Shown in pieces: positions 1 through 8,093 of a DNA stretch of 64,000 nt. Source of the stretch: Pseudomonas fluvialis (lineage in GTDB: Bacteria > Pseudomonadota > Gammaproteobacteria > Pseudomonadales > Pseudomonadaceae); NCBI RefSeq assembly GCF_014207935.1, contig NZ_JACHLL010000002.1, positions 367,865 to 431,864 of the forward strand, read 5' to 3'. Position 1 is the first letter of the stretch. Each line of letters opens with the position of its first letter. The translations under genes and the position numbers were made by a program. Below the pieces are notes generated by a model. It was not told where the DNA came from, made no database searches, and worked only from the letters and a program-made list of their open reading frames with translations.

Positions 1-1516
1 CGATGGGCAGGCGTGCCAGCTGGCGGCCCAGCGGGGTGAGCTGGCCCTCGCGGTTGACCGCCGAAAGCTCCTGCAACAGGTTGAAGCCGTCGCTGATGGC
101 CTTGCCATCCGGCGGCTCGATAAAGGGGAACGCCTCGATGCTGCCCAGACGCAGATGGAGCATCTGCAGGATCACCGCCGCCAGGTTGGTACGCAGGATT
201 TCCGGATCGGTGAAGGCCGGCCGGCCGAGGAAATCCTCCTCGCTGTACAGGCGCACGCAGATGCCCGGCTCAACACGCCCACAACGGCCCTTGCGCTGGT
301 TGGCGCTGGCCTGGGAGATCGCCTCGATGGGCAGGCGCTGGACCTTGGCGCGGTAGCTGTAGCGGCTGATCCGTGCGGTGCCGCTGTCGATCACGTAGCG
401 GATGCCCGGTACGGTCAGCGAGGTCTCGGCGACGTTGGTGGCCAGTACGATCTTGCGCCCGGCCATGGGCGCGAAAATCTTCTGCTGCTCGGCCGGCGTC
501 AGCCGCGCATACAGCGGCAGTACCTCGGTCAGGCGCAGATTGGCCTTGCGCAGCACCTCGGCGGCCTCGCGGATTTCGCGCTCGCCGGGGAGGAAGATCA
601 GCACATCGCCCGGGCGCTTGCCCTCGGCCTTCTCATGGGCGGCGATTTCGTCCAGCGCGGCGAGGATGCCCTGATCGACGGTCAGGTCATCCAGTAGGCT
701 CTCGCCCTCCTCGTCCACCTCAGCCGCCAGCGGGCGGTACCAGGTTTCCACGGGATAGGTGCGGCCAGACACCTCCACAATCGGCGCGTCATTGAAGTGC
801 TTACTGAAGCGTTCCAGATCGATGGTCGCCGAGGTAATGATCACTTTGAGATCGGGGCGGCGCGGCAGCAGCGTTTTCAGGTAGCCGAGGAGGAAGTCGA
901 TGTTGAGGCTGCGCTCATGGGCCTCGTCGACAATGATGGTGTCGTACTTTTCCAGGTAGCGGTCGTGCTGGGTCTCGGCCAGCAGGATGCCGTCGGTCAT
1001 CAGCTTGATCAGGCTGCTGTCCTTGCTCTGATCCTCGAAGCGCACCTGATAGCCAACCAGCTCACCCAGCGGCGTGCCGATTTCCTCGGCCACGCGGGTC
1101 GCCACGCTGCGTGCCGCCAGACGGCGCGGCTGGGTGTGGCCAATCAGGCCGTGCACGCCGCGACCGATCTCCAGACAGATCTTCGGCAACTGGGTGGTCT
1201 TGCCCGAGCCGGTCTCGCCGGCGATCACCAAGACCTGATGTTTCTCCAGCGCGGCCTTGATCTCGTCGCGCTTGGCGGCGATCGGCAGAGCGTCGTCGTA
1301 ACGCATGACCGGCACGCTGCGCTTGCGCGCGTCAACCTTGGCCACGGAGGCCTGGAAACGCTCCAGCCACTGCGTCAGCTTGCCTTCATCCCAGCCCGGC
1401 GTGCCGGCCGTCTTGCGCAGGTCGTGGAGCTGACGGCGCAGACGGTGGCGATCGACCAGCAAGGCCTGGTCGAGGTTGTGGTGCAGTTGATCGAAGGCAG
1501 GCGTGGCGTTGGTCAT
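1..1516 (-). CDS. hrpA: ATP-dependent RNA helicase HrpA (C-terminal part outside the window)
   Basis: This is a DEAH-box helicase acting on RNA, with a role in mRNA processing and rescue of stalled ribosomes in the family. About 505 N-terminal codons are visible and the frame stays open to the window edge; full HrpA proteins are about 1,300 residues. A P-loop GETGSGKTTQLPK lies near residue 97, DEAHERS near residue 196, and the SAT motif (TSATID) follows. The ATG at 1516 gives the N-terminus MTNATPAFDQL, and the coding frame has no better upstream start. The gene next to fadD1 matches the P. aeruginosa order around PA3297. Identity is firm; only the C-terminal extension cannot be checked. Confidence 0.93.
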   Translation of the reverse strand, partial: MTNATPAFDQLHHNLDQALLVDRHRLRRQLHDLRKTAGTPGWDEGKLTQWLERFQASVAKVDARKRSVPVMRYDDALPIAAKRDEIKAALEKHQVLVIAGETGSGKTTQLPKICLEIGRGVHGLIGHTQPRRLAARSVATRVAEEIGTPLGELVGYQVRFEDQSKDSSLIKLMTDGILLAETQHDRYLEKYDTIIVDEAHERSLNIDFLLGYLKTLLPRRPDLKVIITSATIDLERFSKHFNDAPIVEVSGRTYPVETWYRPLAAEVDEEGESLLDDLTVDQGILAALDEIAAHEKAEGKRPGDVLIFLPGEREIREAAEVLRKANLRLTEVLPLYARLTPAEQQKIFAPMAGRKIVLATNVAETSLTVPGIRYVIDSGTARISRYSYRAKVQRLPIEAISQASANQRKGRCGRVEPGICVRLYSEEDFLGRPAFTDPEILRTNLAAVILQMLHLRLGSIEAFPFIEPPDGKAISDGFNLLQELSAVNREGQLTPLGRQLARLPI

Positions 1517-1609
1517 CGGTGACAGCAGCAGTCTCGGGAAAGGCGGCGATTGTCGCAGATTTCCCTTCCCGCGACTGTTCCGCGGCTAGCTGTAGCGTTG
1601 CAGAAAAGC

Positions 1610-1636
1610 AAAAGCCCCGCCGAGGCGGGGCTTTTG
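1610..1636 (-). terminator. Rho-independent terminator of fadD1
   Basis: An inverted repeat GCCCCGCC / GGCGGGGC is flanked by AAAA and TTTT. It lies 15 bases beyond the fadD1 stop codon, so it most likely ends the fadD1 transcript ahead of hrpA. Confidence 0.85.
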
Positions 1637-1651
1637 TCGAAGCTGACAGGC

Positions 1652-3340
1652 TTACTTCTTGCCCATCTTCTTCAGTTCTTCGTCACGCAGCTCGCGACGC
1701 AGAATCTTGCCGACGTTGGTGGTCGGCAGGCTCTCGCGGAACTCCACGGCGCGCGGCATCTTGTAGCCGGTGACGTTGGCACGCATGTGCTCCATCACCT
1801 GCTCCTTGCTCAGGCTCTCGCCCGGCTTGACCACCACGAACAGCTTGATCGCCTCGCCGGACTTCTCGTCCGGGATGCCGATGGCCGCGCACTGCAGCAC
1901 GCCCGGCAGGGTCGCCAGCACGTCTTCCAGTTCGTTCGGGTAGACGTTGAAACCGGAGACCAGAATCATGTCCTTCTTGCGATCGACGATGCGCATGAAG
2001 CCGTCTTCCTGAATCACCGCGATGTCTCCGGTCTTCAGCCAGCCCTCGGCGTCGAGGATCTCGTCGGTAGCTTCCTGGCGCTGCCAGTAGCCCTTCATCA
2101 CCTGCGGGCCCTGCACGCACAGCTCGCCGATGGCGCCGATACCCAGGTCCTTGCCTTCGTCGTCGACCACTTTGCAGGAGGTCGACGGAACCGGAATACC
2201 GATGGTGCCGATCTGGATGTTCTGGAACGGGTTCACCGATACCACCGGGCTGGTTTCGGTCATGCCGAAGCCTTCGCAGATGGCGCAGCCGGTGACTTCC
2301 TTCCAGCGCTCAGCAGTGGCCATTTGCAGGGCCATGCCGCCGGAGAACGTGGCTTTGAGCGAGGAGAAGTCCAGATTGCGGAATTCCTCGTTGTTGCACA
2401 GCGCCACGAACAGGGTGTTCAGACCGACGAAACCGGTGAAGCGGTACTTCGCCAGGTCCTTGATCATGGCCGGCAGGTCACGCGGGTTGCTGATCAGAAC
2501 GTTGTGGCCGCCGATCAGCATCATGGCCATGCAATGGAAGGTGAACGCATAGATGTGGTAGAGCGGCAGCGGTGCGATCAGCACCTCTTCGCCCTCGCTC
2601 ATCTCGGAGCCCATCAGCGACTTGACCTGCAGCATGTTGGCGATCAGGTTGCGGTGGGTCAGCATCGCGCCCTTGGCCACACCGGTGGTGCCGCCGGTGT
2701 ACTGCAGCACGGCGATGTCGCCGGATGCCGGGTTGGCTTCCTTGACCGCCTGGCCCTTGCCCTTGGCCAGCGCCGTGTTGAGTTTGACGGCCTGCGGCAG
2801 ATTGAACGCCGGCACCATCTTCTTCACGTGCTTGACCACGGTATTGACCAGCAGACGCTTGAGCGCCGGCAGCATGTCGCCCACTTCGGTGACGACGACG
2901 TGCTTGATGCCTGTCTTGGGCAGCACTTCCTCGGCCAGGTGGGCCATGTTGGCCAGGCACACCAGCGCCTTGGCGCCGGAGTCATTGAACTGGTGTTCCA
3001 TCTCCCGCGCGGTGTACAGCGGGTTGGTGTTGACCACGATCAGGCCGGCGCGCATGGCACCGAAAACCACCACCGGGTATTGCAGGATGTTCGGCATCTG
3101 CACGGCGATGCGGTCACCCGGCTGCAGGCTGGTGTGCTGCTGCAGATACGCGGCAAAGGCACCGGACAGCTCGTACACCTCAGCGTAGCTAAGGGTTTTG
3201 CCCAGGCTGCTGAACGCCGGCTTGGCGGCGAAGCGTTGGCAGGACTCCTTCAGGACCGCGAGGATGTTCGGGTACTGATCGGGATTGATTTCGGCAGGAA
3301 TGCCCGCAGGGTATTTGTCCTTCCAGAAATTAGCAGTCAT
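1652..3340 (-). CDS. fadD1: Long-chain fatty acid--CoA ligase FadD1
   Basis: This enzyme activates fatty acids with ATP and CoA for beta-oxidation, at the inner membrane or in the cytosol. The 562-residue protein carries the AMP-binding motif YTGGTTGVAKGAMLTH near residue 212, the motif GFGMTETSPVVSVNP, and the C-terminal VDRKKDMILVSGFNVYP signature of FadD enzymes. The ATG at 3340 is preceded by AGGAGAG at good spacing. A second, clearly paralogous ligase lies directly upstream, as in the fadD1-fadD2 pair of P. aeruginosa (PA3299-PA3300). The leader holds a UUCG hairpin. I am confident of the family; the 1 versus 2 numbering rests on synteny. Confidence 0.93.
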   Translation of the reverse strand: MTANFWKDKYPAGIPAEINPDQYPNILAVLKESCQRFAAKPAFSSLGKTLSYAEVYELSGAFAAYLQQHTSLQPGDRIAVQMPNILQYPVVVFGAMRAGLIVVNTNPLYTAREMEHQFNDSGAKALVCLANMAHLAEEVLPKTGIKHVVVTEVGDMLPALKRLLVNTVVKHVKKMVPAFNLPQAVKLNTALAKGKGQAVKEANPASGDIAVLQYTGGTTGVAKGAMLTHRNLIANMLQVKSLMGSEMSEGEEVLIAPLPLYHIYAFTFHCMAMMLIGGHNVLISNPRDLPAMIKDLAKYRFTGFVGLNTLFVALCNNEEFRNLDFSSLKATFSGGMALQMATAERWKEVTGCAICEGFGMTETSPVVSVNPFQNIQIGTIGIPVPSTSCKVVDDEGKDLGIGAIGELCVQGPQVMKGYWQRQEATDEILDAEGWLKTGDIAVIQEDGFMRIVDRKKDMILVSGFNVYPNELEDVLATLPGVLQCAAIGIPDEKSGEAIKLFVVVKPGESLSKEQVMEHMRANVTGYKMPRAVEFRESLPTTNVGKILRRELRDEELKKMGKK

Positions 3341-3374
3341 GGAGGCCCACTCTCCTAAAGCAACAGCTGATCTT

Positions 3375-3393
3375 CACCCCCCCCGAAGGGGTG
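3375..3393 (-). other. UUCG hairpin with an 8-base C/G run in the fadD1 leader
   Basis: Read on the minus strand, CCCC-TTCG-GGGG forms a compact stem with a very stable tetraloop, and the G run is 8 long. It sits 35 bases upstream of the fadD1 start. No T-run follows, so it is not a canonical terminator. The rest of the 287-bp fadD2-fadD1 spacer holds the fadD2 terminator and no gene. Confidence 0.5.
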
Positions 3394-3581
3394 GTTGTTT
3401 ATTGTGTTTTGTGCGTTTTTCTGCCTGGCAGTTGGCAAAAAACCGGCCGAGGGTAGCAGCTTTGCCAAAGGCTAACCAGAGCCAAGCCAGCCCCCAGCAG
3501 TCTCAAAAGTGACCAAAAATGCCGCCACCAGTCATCTTTCAGACAACAAGCGTTCACTCAGCACTGGAAAGATCGCCATAA

Positions 3582-3612
3582 AAAACCCCGCGCACAAGAG
3601 CAGCGGGGTTTT
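3582..3612 (-). terminator. Rho-independent terminator of fadD2
   Basis: The arms AAAACCCCGC and GCGGGGTTTT flank a loop of about 11 bases, just beyond the fadD2 stop. It suggests fadD2 and fadD1 are separate transcription units. Confidence 0.8.
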
Positions 3613-3627
3613 AGGGCTCATCACCGG

Positions 3628-5319
3628 TCAGGCGATATCGCGCAGTTCGCGACGCAGGATCTTGCCGACCGGCGTCATCGGCAGGGCATCCTTGAGCACG
3701 ATGTGCTTGGGCACCTTGTAGCCGGTGAAGTTCTCCTTGCAGTAGGCCTTGAGCTCGTCGACCGTCACCCCGCCTCCCGTGCGCGGCACCACGAACAGTT
3801 TCACTGCCTCGCCGGAACGCTCGTCCGGCACGCCGATGGCGGCGCAGCTGGCCACCTGCGGATGAGCCATGACCACATCTTCGATTTCGTTGGGGTAGAC
3901 GTTGAAGCCGGAGACGATGATCAGGTCTTTTTTGCGATCGACGATGTGCACAAAGCCTCCGGCATCGATGATCGCCACGTCGCCGGTCTTCAACCAGCCT
4001 TCGGCATCGAGCACCTCGGCGGTGGCTTCCGGACGCTGCCAGTAGCCTTTCATCACCTGCGGCCCCTGGATGCACAGCTCACCACGCTCGCCGATCGGCA
4101 GCTCGTGGCCATCGTCATCGATCACCTTGAAGGCCGTGCCCGGCACCGGAATACCCACCGAGCCCAGCCGGGCCAGCTTGCCGTAGCCGTTGGTACTGGC
4201 CACCGGCGAGGTTTCGGTCAGGCCGTAACCTTCCACCACCGAGCAGCCGGTCATGGCCTGCCAGCGCTCGGCGGTGGCCTTGACCAGCGCCGTGCCGCCG
4301 GAGTTGGTGACCTTCAGGTTGGAGAAATCCAGCTCCTTGAACTCGGGGTGGTCCATCAGGGCCACGAACAGGGTGTTGAGGCCGAGCAGCGCGGAGAAGC
4401 GCCACTTCTTCAACTCCTTGATGAAGCCACCGATGTCGCGCGGATTGGTAATCAGGATGTTGTGGTTGCCGTTGACCATCATGCACATGCAGTTCGCGGT
4501 GAAGGCATAGATATGGTAGAGCGGCAGCGGCGCGATCATGATCTCCTGCCCCTGCTTCATCAGCGGCACGCCGCTGTCATCCAGCTGCGACAGGCAGGCA
4601 TCGACCTGCTGCATGTTGGCCACCAGGTTGCCGTGGGTCAGCATGGCGCCCTTGGCCACGCCGGTGGTGCCACCGGTGTACTGCAGCACGGCAATGTCGT
4701 CCAGGCTCAGCGGCACCGGCTTGAGCGCATGGCCCTTGCCCTGGGCCAGCACGCTCTTGAACGACAGCGCCTGCGGCAGGTGATAGGCCGGCACCATCTT
4801 CTTGACCTTTTTCACCACGGTGTTGACCAGCCACCCTTTGAGGCTTGGCAGCATGTCGCCCATGCGCGCCTCGATCAGGTAGTCGATGCTGGTATCCGGC
4901 AGCACCTCCTGCACCAGGTGACCGAACAGGTTGACGTAGACCAGCGCACGCACGCCGGCATCCTTGAACTGGTGCTTCATTTCCCGCGCGGTGTACAGCG
5001 GGTTGGTGTTGACCACGATGAGGCCGGCGCGCAGGGCGCCGAACACGGCAATCGGGTACTGCAGGATATTGGGCATCTGCACGGCGATGCGCTCGCCGGG
5101 CTTGAGGTCGGTGTGACGTTGCAGGTAGGCGGCAAAGGCCGCCGACAGGCGATCCAGCTCGGCATAGGTCAGGGTCACGCCCATATTGCTGAACGCCGGA
5201 CGATCGGCGAACTTCTTGCAGGAGCGTTCGAACACTTCGACGATCGACCCATAGGCACTCGGGTCAATGTCATTGGGCACGCCTGGCGGGCGCTTGTCGT
5301 TCCAGAAATCAGCCTGCAT
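3628..5319 (-). CDS. fadD2: Long-chain fatty acid--CoA ligase FadD2
   Basis: This 563-residue acyl-CoA synthetase is paralogous to fadD1 along its whole length, with YTGGTTGVAKGAMLTHGN near residue 211, GYGLTETSPVAS, and VDRKKDLIIVSGFNVYP. It makes acyl-CoA from exogenous or recycled fatty acids. The ATG at 5319 has GGAGGA nine bases upstream. The two paralogues differ most in the central linker, where this protein has an extra stretch around DACLSQLDDSGVPLMKQG. It is divergent from the solute-binding-like gene at 5504. In P. aeruginosa the two ligases differ in chain-length preference and regulation; the sequence here does not show which preference applies. Confidence 0.93.
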   Translation of the reverse strand: MQADFWNDKRPPGVPNDIDPSAYGSIVEVFERSCKKFADRPAFSNMGVTLTYAELDRLSAAFAAYLQRHTDLKPGERIAVQMPNILQYPIAVFGALRAGLIVVNTNPLYTAREMKHQFKDAGVRALVYVNLFGHLVQEVLPDTSIDYLIEARMGDMLPSLKGWLVNTVVKKVKKMVPAYHLPQALSFKSVLAQGKGHALKPVPLSLDDIAVLQYTGGTTGVAKGAMLTHGNLVANMQQVDACLSQLDDSGVPLMKQGQEIMIAPLPLYHIYAFTANCMCMMVNGNHNILITNPRDIGGFIKELKKWRFSALLGLNTLFVALMDHPEFKELDFSNLKVTNSGGTALVKATAERWQAMTGCSVVEGYGLTETSPVASTNGYGKLARLGSVGIPVPGTAFKVIDDDGHELPIGERGELCIQGPQVMKGYWQRPEATAEVLDAEGWLKTGDVAIIDAGGFVHIVDRKKDLIIVSGFNVYPNEIEDVVMAHPQVASCAAIGVPDERSGEAVKLFVVPRTGGGVTVDELKAYCKENFTGYKVPKHIVLKDALPMTPVGKILRRELRDIA

Positions 5320-5503
5320 TTATTTTTATCCTCCGGCCTGAGTGTGTCTGGCCCGCCTATCGCGGGATGCGCCGACGTTAGCAGCTCTGCCCCCGGGGGC
5401 AAATAGCATGCGCGTCGATATTCGCCGGCTGAATCGTTGACAACAATGCGTCACCGAACGCGAGTCTTCGCTATAGTCGGAAAAACCCCTCAGTGCCTTT
5501 CCT

Positions 5504-6223
5504 ATGCGCCTATTCAGCCTGCTTGCCAGCCTGCTCATCTGCTTCAACGTGCAAGCCCGCGAGATTCGCATTGCCAGCCTCGAGTACCCACCTTTCAGCA
5601 GCCCGAAGCTGCAGGACGGTGGCAAGCTGGTGGCACTCAGCCGCGCCGCCCTGCAACTGCAGGGCCACAGCCTGAAAGTCGATTTCATGCCCTGGGCACG
5701 TGTCGTCCTGGCTATCAAACGCGGCGACTATGACGGGGCCTTGCCGCTCTGGCCCACGGACCTGGTCGAGCTGCACCTGCGCCCCTCCCGCCCACTCGCC
5801 TACAGCGAGATGGGCTTCTTCGTGCGCCGCGACAGCTCGCTGCAAGGACTTTCCCTGGAGGCTCTCAAAGGCCTGCGCGTTGGTATTGTCCGGGGCTATG
5901 CCTATCCCAAGCACCTGCTCTCCGGCGGCTTGATAGCCGAGGAAGCCGCCAACGACATCAGCAACCTACGCAAACTGGCCGCCAGACGCTTCGATCTGGT
6001 GCTGCTGGAGCGCGAGGTCGGCCTGCACCTGCTGCAGGAAGAGCCATTACTCGGCCAGCAACTGACCTGGCAGGGCCGCCTGCATGAACGCATCCCGCTG
6101 CTGATCGGTTTCCGTCCGGCCAGGGGTGACGAGGCCGAACTGGCCGAGCAGTTCGATGATGGTCTCAAACACCTACTGGCCAGCGGCGAGTACCTGCGCA
6201 TTCTGCAAACCCCGGCTCGCTGA
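5504..6223 (+). CDS. Periplasmic solute-binding-like protein (SBP family 3)
   Basis: This 239-residue protein has an N-terminal signal peptide ending near LICFNVQA, then REIRIASLEYPPFSS, a typical start of bacterial extracellular solute-binding proteins of family 3. Later segments such as LKGLRVGIVRGYAYPKHL fit the same fold. No permease or ATPase gene is nearby, so it may be an orphan receptor or sensor-like protein rather than part of a complete ABC importer. The ATG at 5504 directly precedes the signal peptide. The ligand is unknown. It is divergent from fadD2 and followed by the hydrolase 62 bases downstream. Confidence 0.7.
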   Translation: MRLFSLLASLLICFNVQAREIRIASLEYPPFSSPKLQDGGKLVALSRAALQLQGHSLKVDFMPWARVVLAIKRGDYDGALPLWPTDLVELHLRPSRPLAYSEMGFFVRRDSSLQGLSLEALKGLRVGIVRGYAYPKHLLSGGLIAEEAANDISNLRKLAARRFDLVLLEREVGLHLLQEEPLLGQQLTWQGRLHERIPLLIGFRPARGDEAELAEQFDDGLKHLLASGEYLRILQTPAR

Positions 6224-6285
6224 GGCTTTGCGCGACTGCGCCGCTTGTGCACAATGCCCGCACACTCCGGGCAAAAGGACCCGAT

Positions 6286-7245
6286 ATGCTGCACGATGCC
6301 TTCTGGCTCAACGCCACTGATGCCACTCCGCTGTTCGTCAATCACTGGGCTCCCGAACAGCCTCCGCGGGCAGCGGTGATGCTGGCCCACGGCATGGCCG
6401 AACACAGCGGTCGCTATGCCCGCCTGGGCGCTGCCCTGGCTGCCATCGGGATCAGCCTGTATGCGCTCGACCAGCGCGGCCATGGGCGCAGTGCAGAACA
6501 CGGCACCCTCGGTCATTACGCCGATGCCAATGGCTGGAACAAGGTGGTCGGCGATCTGGCCACGCTCAACCACCACATCCGCCAGCAACTGCCGCAGACA
6601 CCGATCATCCTGTTTGCCCACAGCATGGGCACCTACATTGGCCAGGCCTATCTGATGCAGCACAGCTGCAGCCTTCAGGCAGCGGTACTTTCCGGCTCCA
6701 ACTACCAGCCACTGGCGCTGTACCGCGCGGCCGAGCTGGTCGCCCGCTTCGAGCGCTGGCGCCTGGGCCCGACCGGCCGCAGCAAACTGCTCAACTTCCT
6801 CACCTTCGGTTCGTTCAACCAGGCCTTCAAGCCCAACCGCAGCGAGTTCGACTGGCTAAGCCGCGACGCCGCCGAAGTCGACAAGTACATCAACGACCCC
6901 CTGTGCGGCTTCATCTGTACCACCCAGCTGTGGATCGATCTGTTCGGCGGCCTGCAGCAGATCACCCCGACCGATAACCTGGCGCAGATCGACAACGAAC
7001 TGCCTGTCCTGGTGATCGGCGGCGAACGTGACCCGGTCAGCCAGGGCAAGCGTCTGCGTGATCTGGCCGAAGCGCTGCGCCGGGCCGGGCTCAAGGATGT
7101 CGAACTGAAGATCTACCCGGACGGCCGCCATGAGCTGCTCAACGAAAGCAACCGCGACGAAGTCACCGCTTATCTGATCCACTGGCTGGAGCAGGCGCTC
7201 ACGCGCCGCCGCCAGTGCCCACCCCCTCAGCAGGAGCCCGCATGA
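6286..7245 (+). CDS. Alpha/beta hydrolase, monoacylglycerol lipase/lysophospholipase type
   Basis: This 319-residue serine hydrolase has the nucleophile elbow FAHSMGTYIG, an early oxyanion region MLAHGMAEHSGRYARLG, and LDQRGHGRS, all typical of monoglyceride lipase-like proteins. The late DGRHELLNE supplies the likely catalytic His, and GGERDPVSQG the Asp. The ATG at 6286 is chosen over an upstream in-frame ATG at about 6253 because AAAAGGA sits before it. The stop overlaps the phaJ1 start by four bases, so the two are probably co-translated. Substrate is inferred as a monoacyl lipid, consistent with the neighbouring fatty acid genes. It corresponds by position to PA3301 of P. aeruginosa. Confidence 0.8.
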   Translation: MLHDAFWLNATDATPLFVNHWAPEQPPRAAVMLAHGMAEHSGRYARLGAALAAIGISLYALDQRGHGRSAEHGTLGHYADANGWNKVVGDLATLNHHIRQQLPQTPIILFAHSMGTYIGQAYLMQHSCSLQAAVLSGSNYQPLALYRAAELVARFERWRLGPTGRSKLLNFLTFGSFNQAFKPNRSEFDWLSRDAAEVDKYINDPLCGFICTTQLWIDLFGGLQQITPTDNLAQIDNELPVLVIGGERDPVSQGKRLRDLAEALRRAGLKDVELKIYPDGRHELLNESNRDEVTAYLIHWLEQALTRRRQCPPPQQEPA

Positions 7246-7712
7246 CCCAGGTCAGCAACGTCCCCTACGACGCCCTCGAAATCGGCCAGAAGGCCAGCCT
7301 CAACAAGACCGTTGAAGAACGCGACGTGCAGTTGTTTGCTGCCGTTTCCGGCGACAACAACCCGGTACACCTGGACGCCGCCTTCGCCGCCGAAACCCTG
7401 TTCAAGGAGCGAATCGCCCACGGCATGTTCAGCGGTGCGCTGATCAGCGCGGCGATCGCCTGCGAACTGCCAGGACCTGGCACCATCTACCTCGGCCAGC
7501 AACTCAGGTTCACCCGCCCGGTAAAGCTCGGCGATACCCTCACCGTGGAACTCGAAGTGCTGGAAAAACTGCCCAAGGGCCGCGTGCGCCTGGCCACCCG
7601 CGTGTTCAATCAGAACGCCGAGCAGGTGGTAGACGGCGAAGCCGAAGTGCTGGCCCCGCGCGCTGCGCAGACCGTCAGCATGCCGGCGATGCCGCAGGTC
7701 ACCATCGCCTGA
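7242..7712 (+). CDS. phaJ1: (R)-specific enoyl-CoA hydratase PhaJ1 (MaoC-like)
   Basis: This 156-residue single hot-dog-fold MaoC domain converts trans-2-enoyl-CoA to (R)-3-hydroxyacyl-CoA, linking beta-oxidation to polyhydroxyalkanoate synthesis. The active-site segment VSGDNNPVHLDAAFA contains the Asp-His pair, followed by ERIAHGMFSGALIS. The sequence closely resembles P. aeruginosa PhaJ1 (PA3302) as I remember it, with the same length. The ATG at 7242 overlaps the hydrolase stop, and CAGGAG lies upstream. A strong terminator follows 17 bases after the stop. Confidence 0.9.
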   Translation: MTQVSNVPYDALEIGQKASLNKTVEERDVQLFAAVSGDNNPVHLDAAFAAETLFKERIAHGMFSGALISAAIACELPGPGTIYLGQQLRFTRPVKLGDTLTVELEVLEKLPKGRVRLATRVFNQNAEQVVDGEAEVLAPRAAQTVSMPAMPQVTIA

Positions 7713-7728
7713 CAGCACCGGCTCCATG

Positions 7729-7760
7729 AAAAAGGCCGGCCCCTGGGGGCCGGCCTTTTT
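7729..7760 (+). terminator. Rho-independent terminator after phaJ1
   Basis: A GGCCGGCCCC / GGGGCCGGCC stem has AAAAA before it and TTTTT after it. It closes the hydrolase-phaJ1 unit. Confidence 0.9.
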
Positions 7761-7773
7761 CATATGTCCCAGG

Positions 7774-7800
7774 CAAAAAAATGGGCGACTCAAGTCGCCC
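7774..7800 (-). terminator. Rho-independent terminator of the small ANR-controlled transcript
   Basis: On the minus strand GGGCGACTTGAGTCGCCC is followed by ATTTTTTT, a textbook terminator. It lies about 33 bases beyond the stop of the 38-residue reading frame and faces away from phaJ1. Confidence 0.9.
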
Positions 7801-7832
7801 AAAATGCCTTGCGTGCCTGTCAACCGGAAGAA

Positions 7833-7949
7833 CTAGCCCTGCTTGCGCTTGTGCGCGTCCTTCCAGACGAAATAGCCAAAACCTGCGCAGAACACCACAC
7901 ACAGACCAACGATCAGAATTCCGGAAAGTACGACTTCATCGAGAAACAT
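7833..7949 (-). CDS. 38-residue single-helix membrane peptide, candidate cbb3 oxidase subunit CcoM
   Basis: The ATG at 7949 follows AGGAGG at ideal spacing. The peptide starts MFLDEVVLSG, runs through a hydrophobic helix at about residues 8-28 (ending CAGFGYFVW), and ends in a basic tail KDAHKRKQG. This is the shape of CcoM, the small single-helix subunit described for the cbb3 cytochrome c oxidase of P. stutzeri. The FNR/ANR box upstream fits expression at low oxygen, when cbb3 oxidases are used. It lies wholly within the PhrS-like transcript. The reading frame is certain; the CcoM assignment is inference from size, topology and control. Confidence 0.65.
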   Translation of the reverse strand: MFLDEVVLSGILIVGLCVVFCAGFGYFVWKDAHKRKQG

Positions 7950-7990
7950 GGGAGCCTCCTGCAACTGTGGCGCCTTGAAGAGATGGCTCC

Positions 7991-8031
7991 ACGTTACCAG
8001 CGCAGGAGTGAGGAAAATTGATCTGCATCAA
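7991..8031 (-). promoter_or_regulatory. Class II ANR/FNR-dependent promoter
   Basis: TTGATCTGCATCAA at 8018-8031 matches the ANR/FNR consensus TTGAT-N4-ATCAA at every defined position. On the minus strand a -10 hexamer TAACGT occupies 7996-7991. This puts the start near 7983 and the box centre at about -41.5, the classic activating position. Confidence 0.85.
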
Positions 8032-8093
8032 TGGCCGCAAACAGCGACAGCCCGGCGTGGATCAGGACTGACGCAGATCAAAAGAGCACGCTG

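Larger units (their letters stand above)
7774..7983 (-). ncRNA. phrS: PhrS-like dual-function small RNA (predicted transcript)
   Basis: The transcript is predicted from the ANR promoter (start near 7983) to the terminator at 7774, about 210 nt. In P. aeruginosa, PhrS is an ANR-dependent sRNA of about the same size that contains a reading frame of about 37 codons. It lies between the phaJ1-side genes and the alkB-like gene (PA3305.1, next to PA3306). The same arrangement is seen here. Size, location, ANR box and internal reading frame are read from the sequence; the identity with PhrS is inferred, since I did not align the RNA. Known PhrS activates translation of pqsR via its leader; whether that target exists in this organism is unknown. 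Confidence 0.65.

Noticed and set aside
1550-3358. Long open frame (about 600 codons) on the plus strand opposite fadD1
   Set aside because: It lies exactly opposite a clear acyl-CoA synthetase gene; GC-rich codon bias keeps the opposite strand open. The product is His/Gln/Asp-rich with no recognisable motif.
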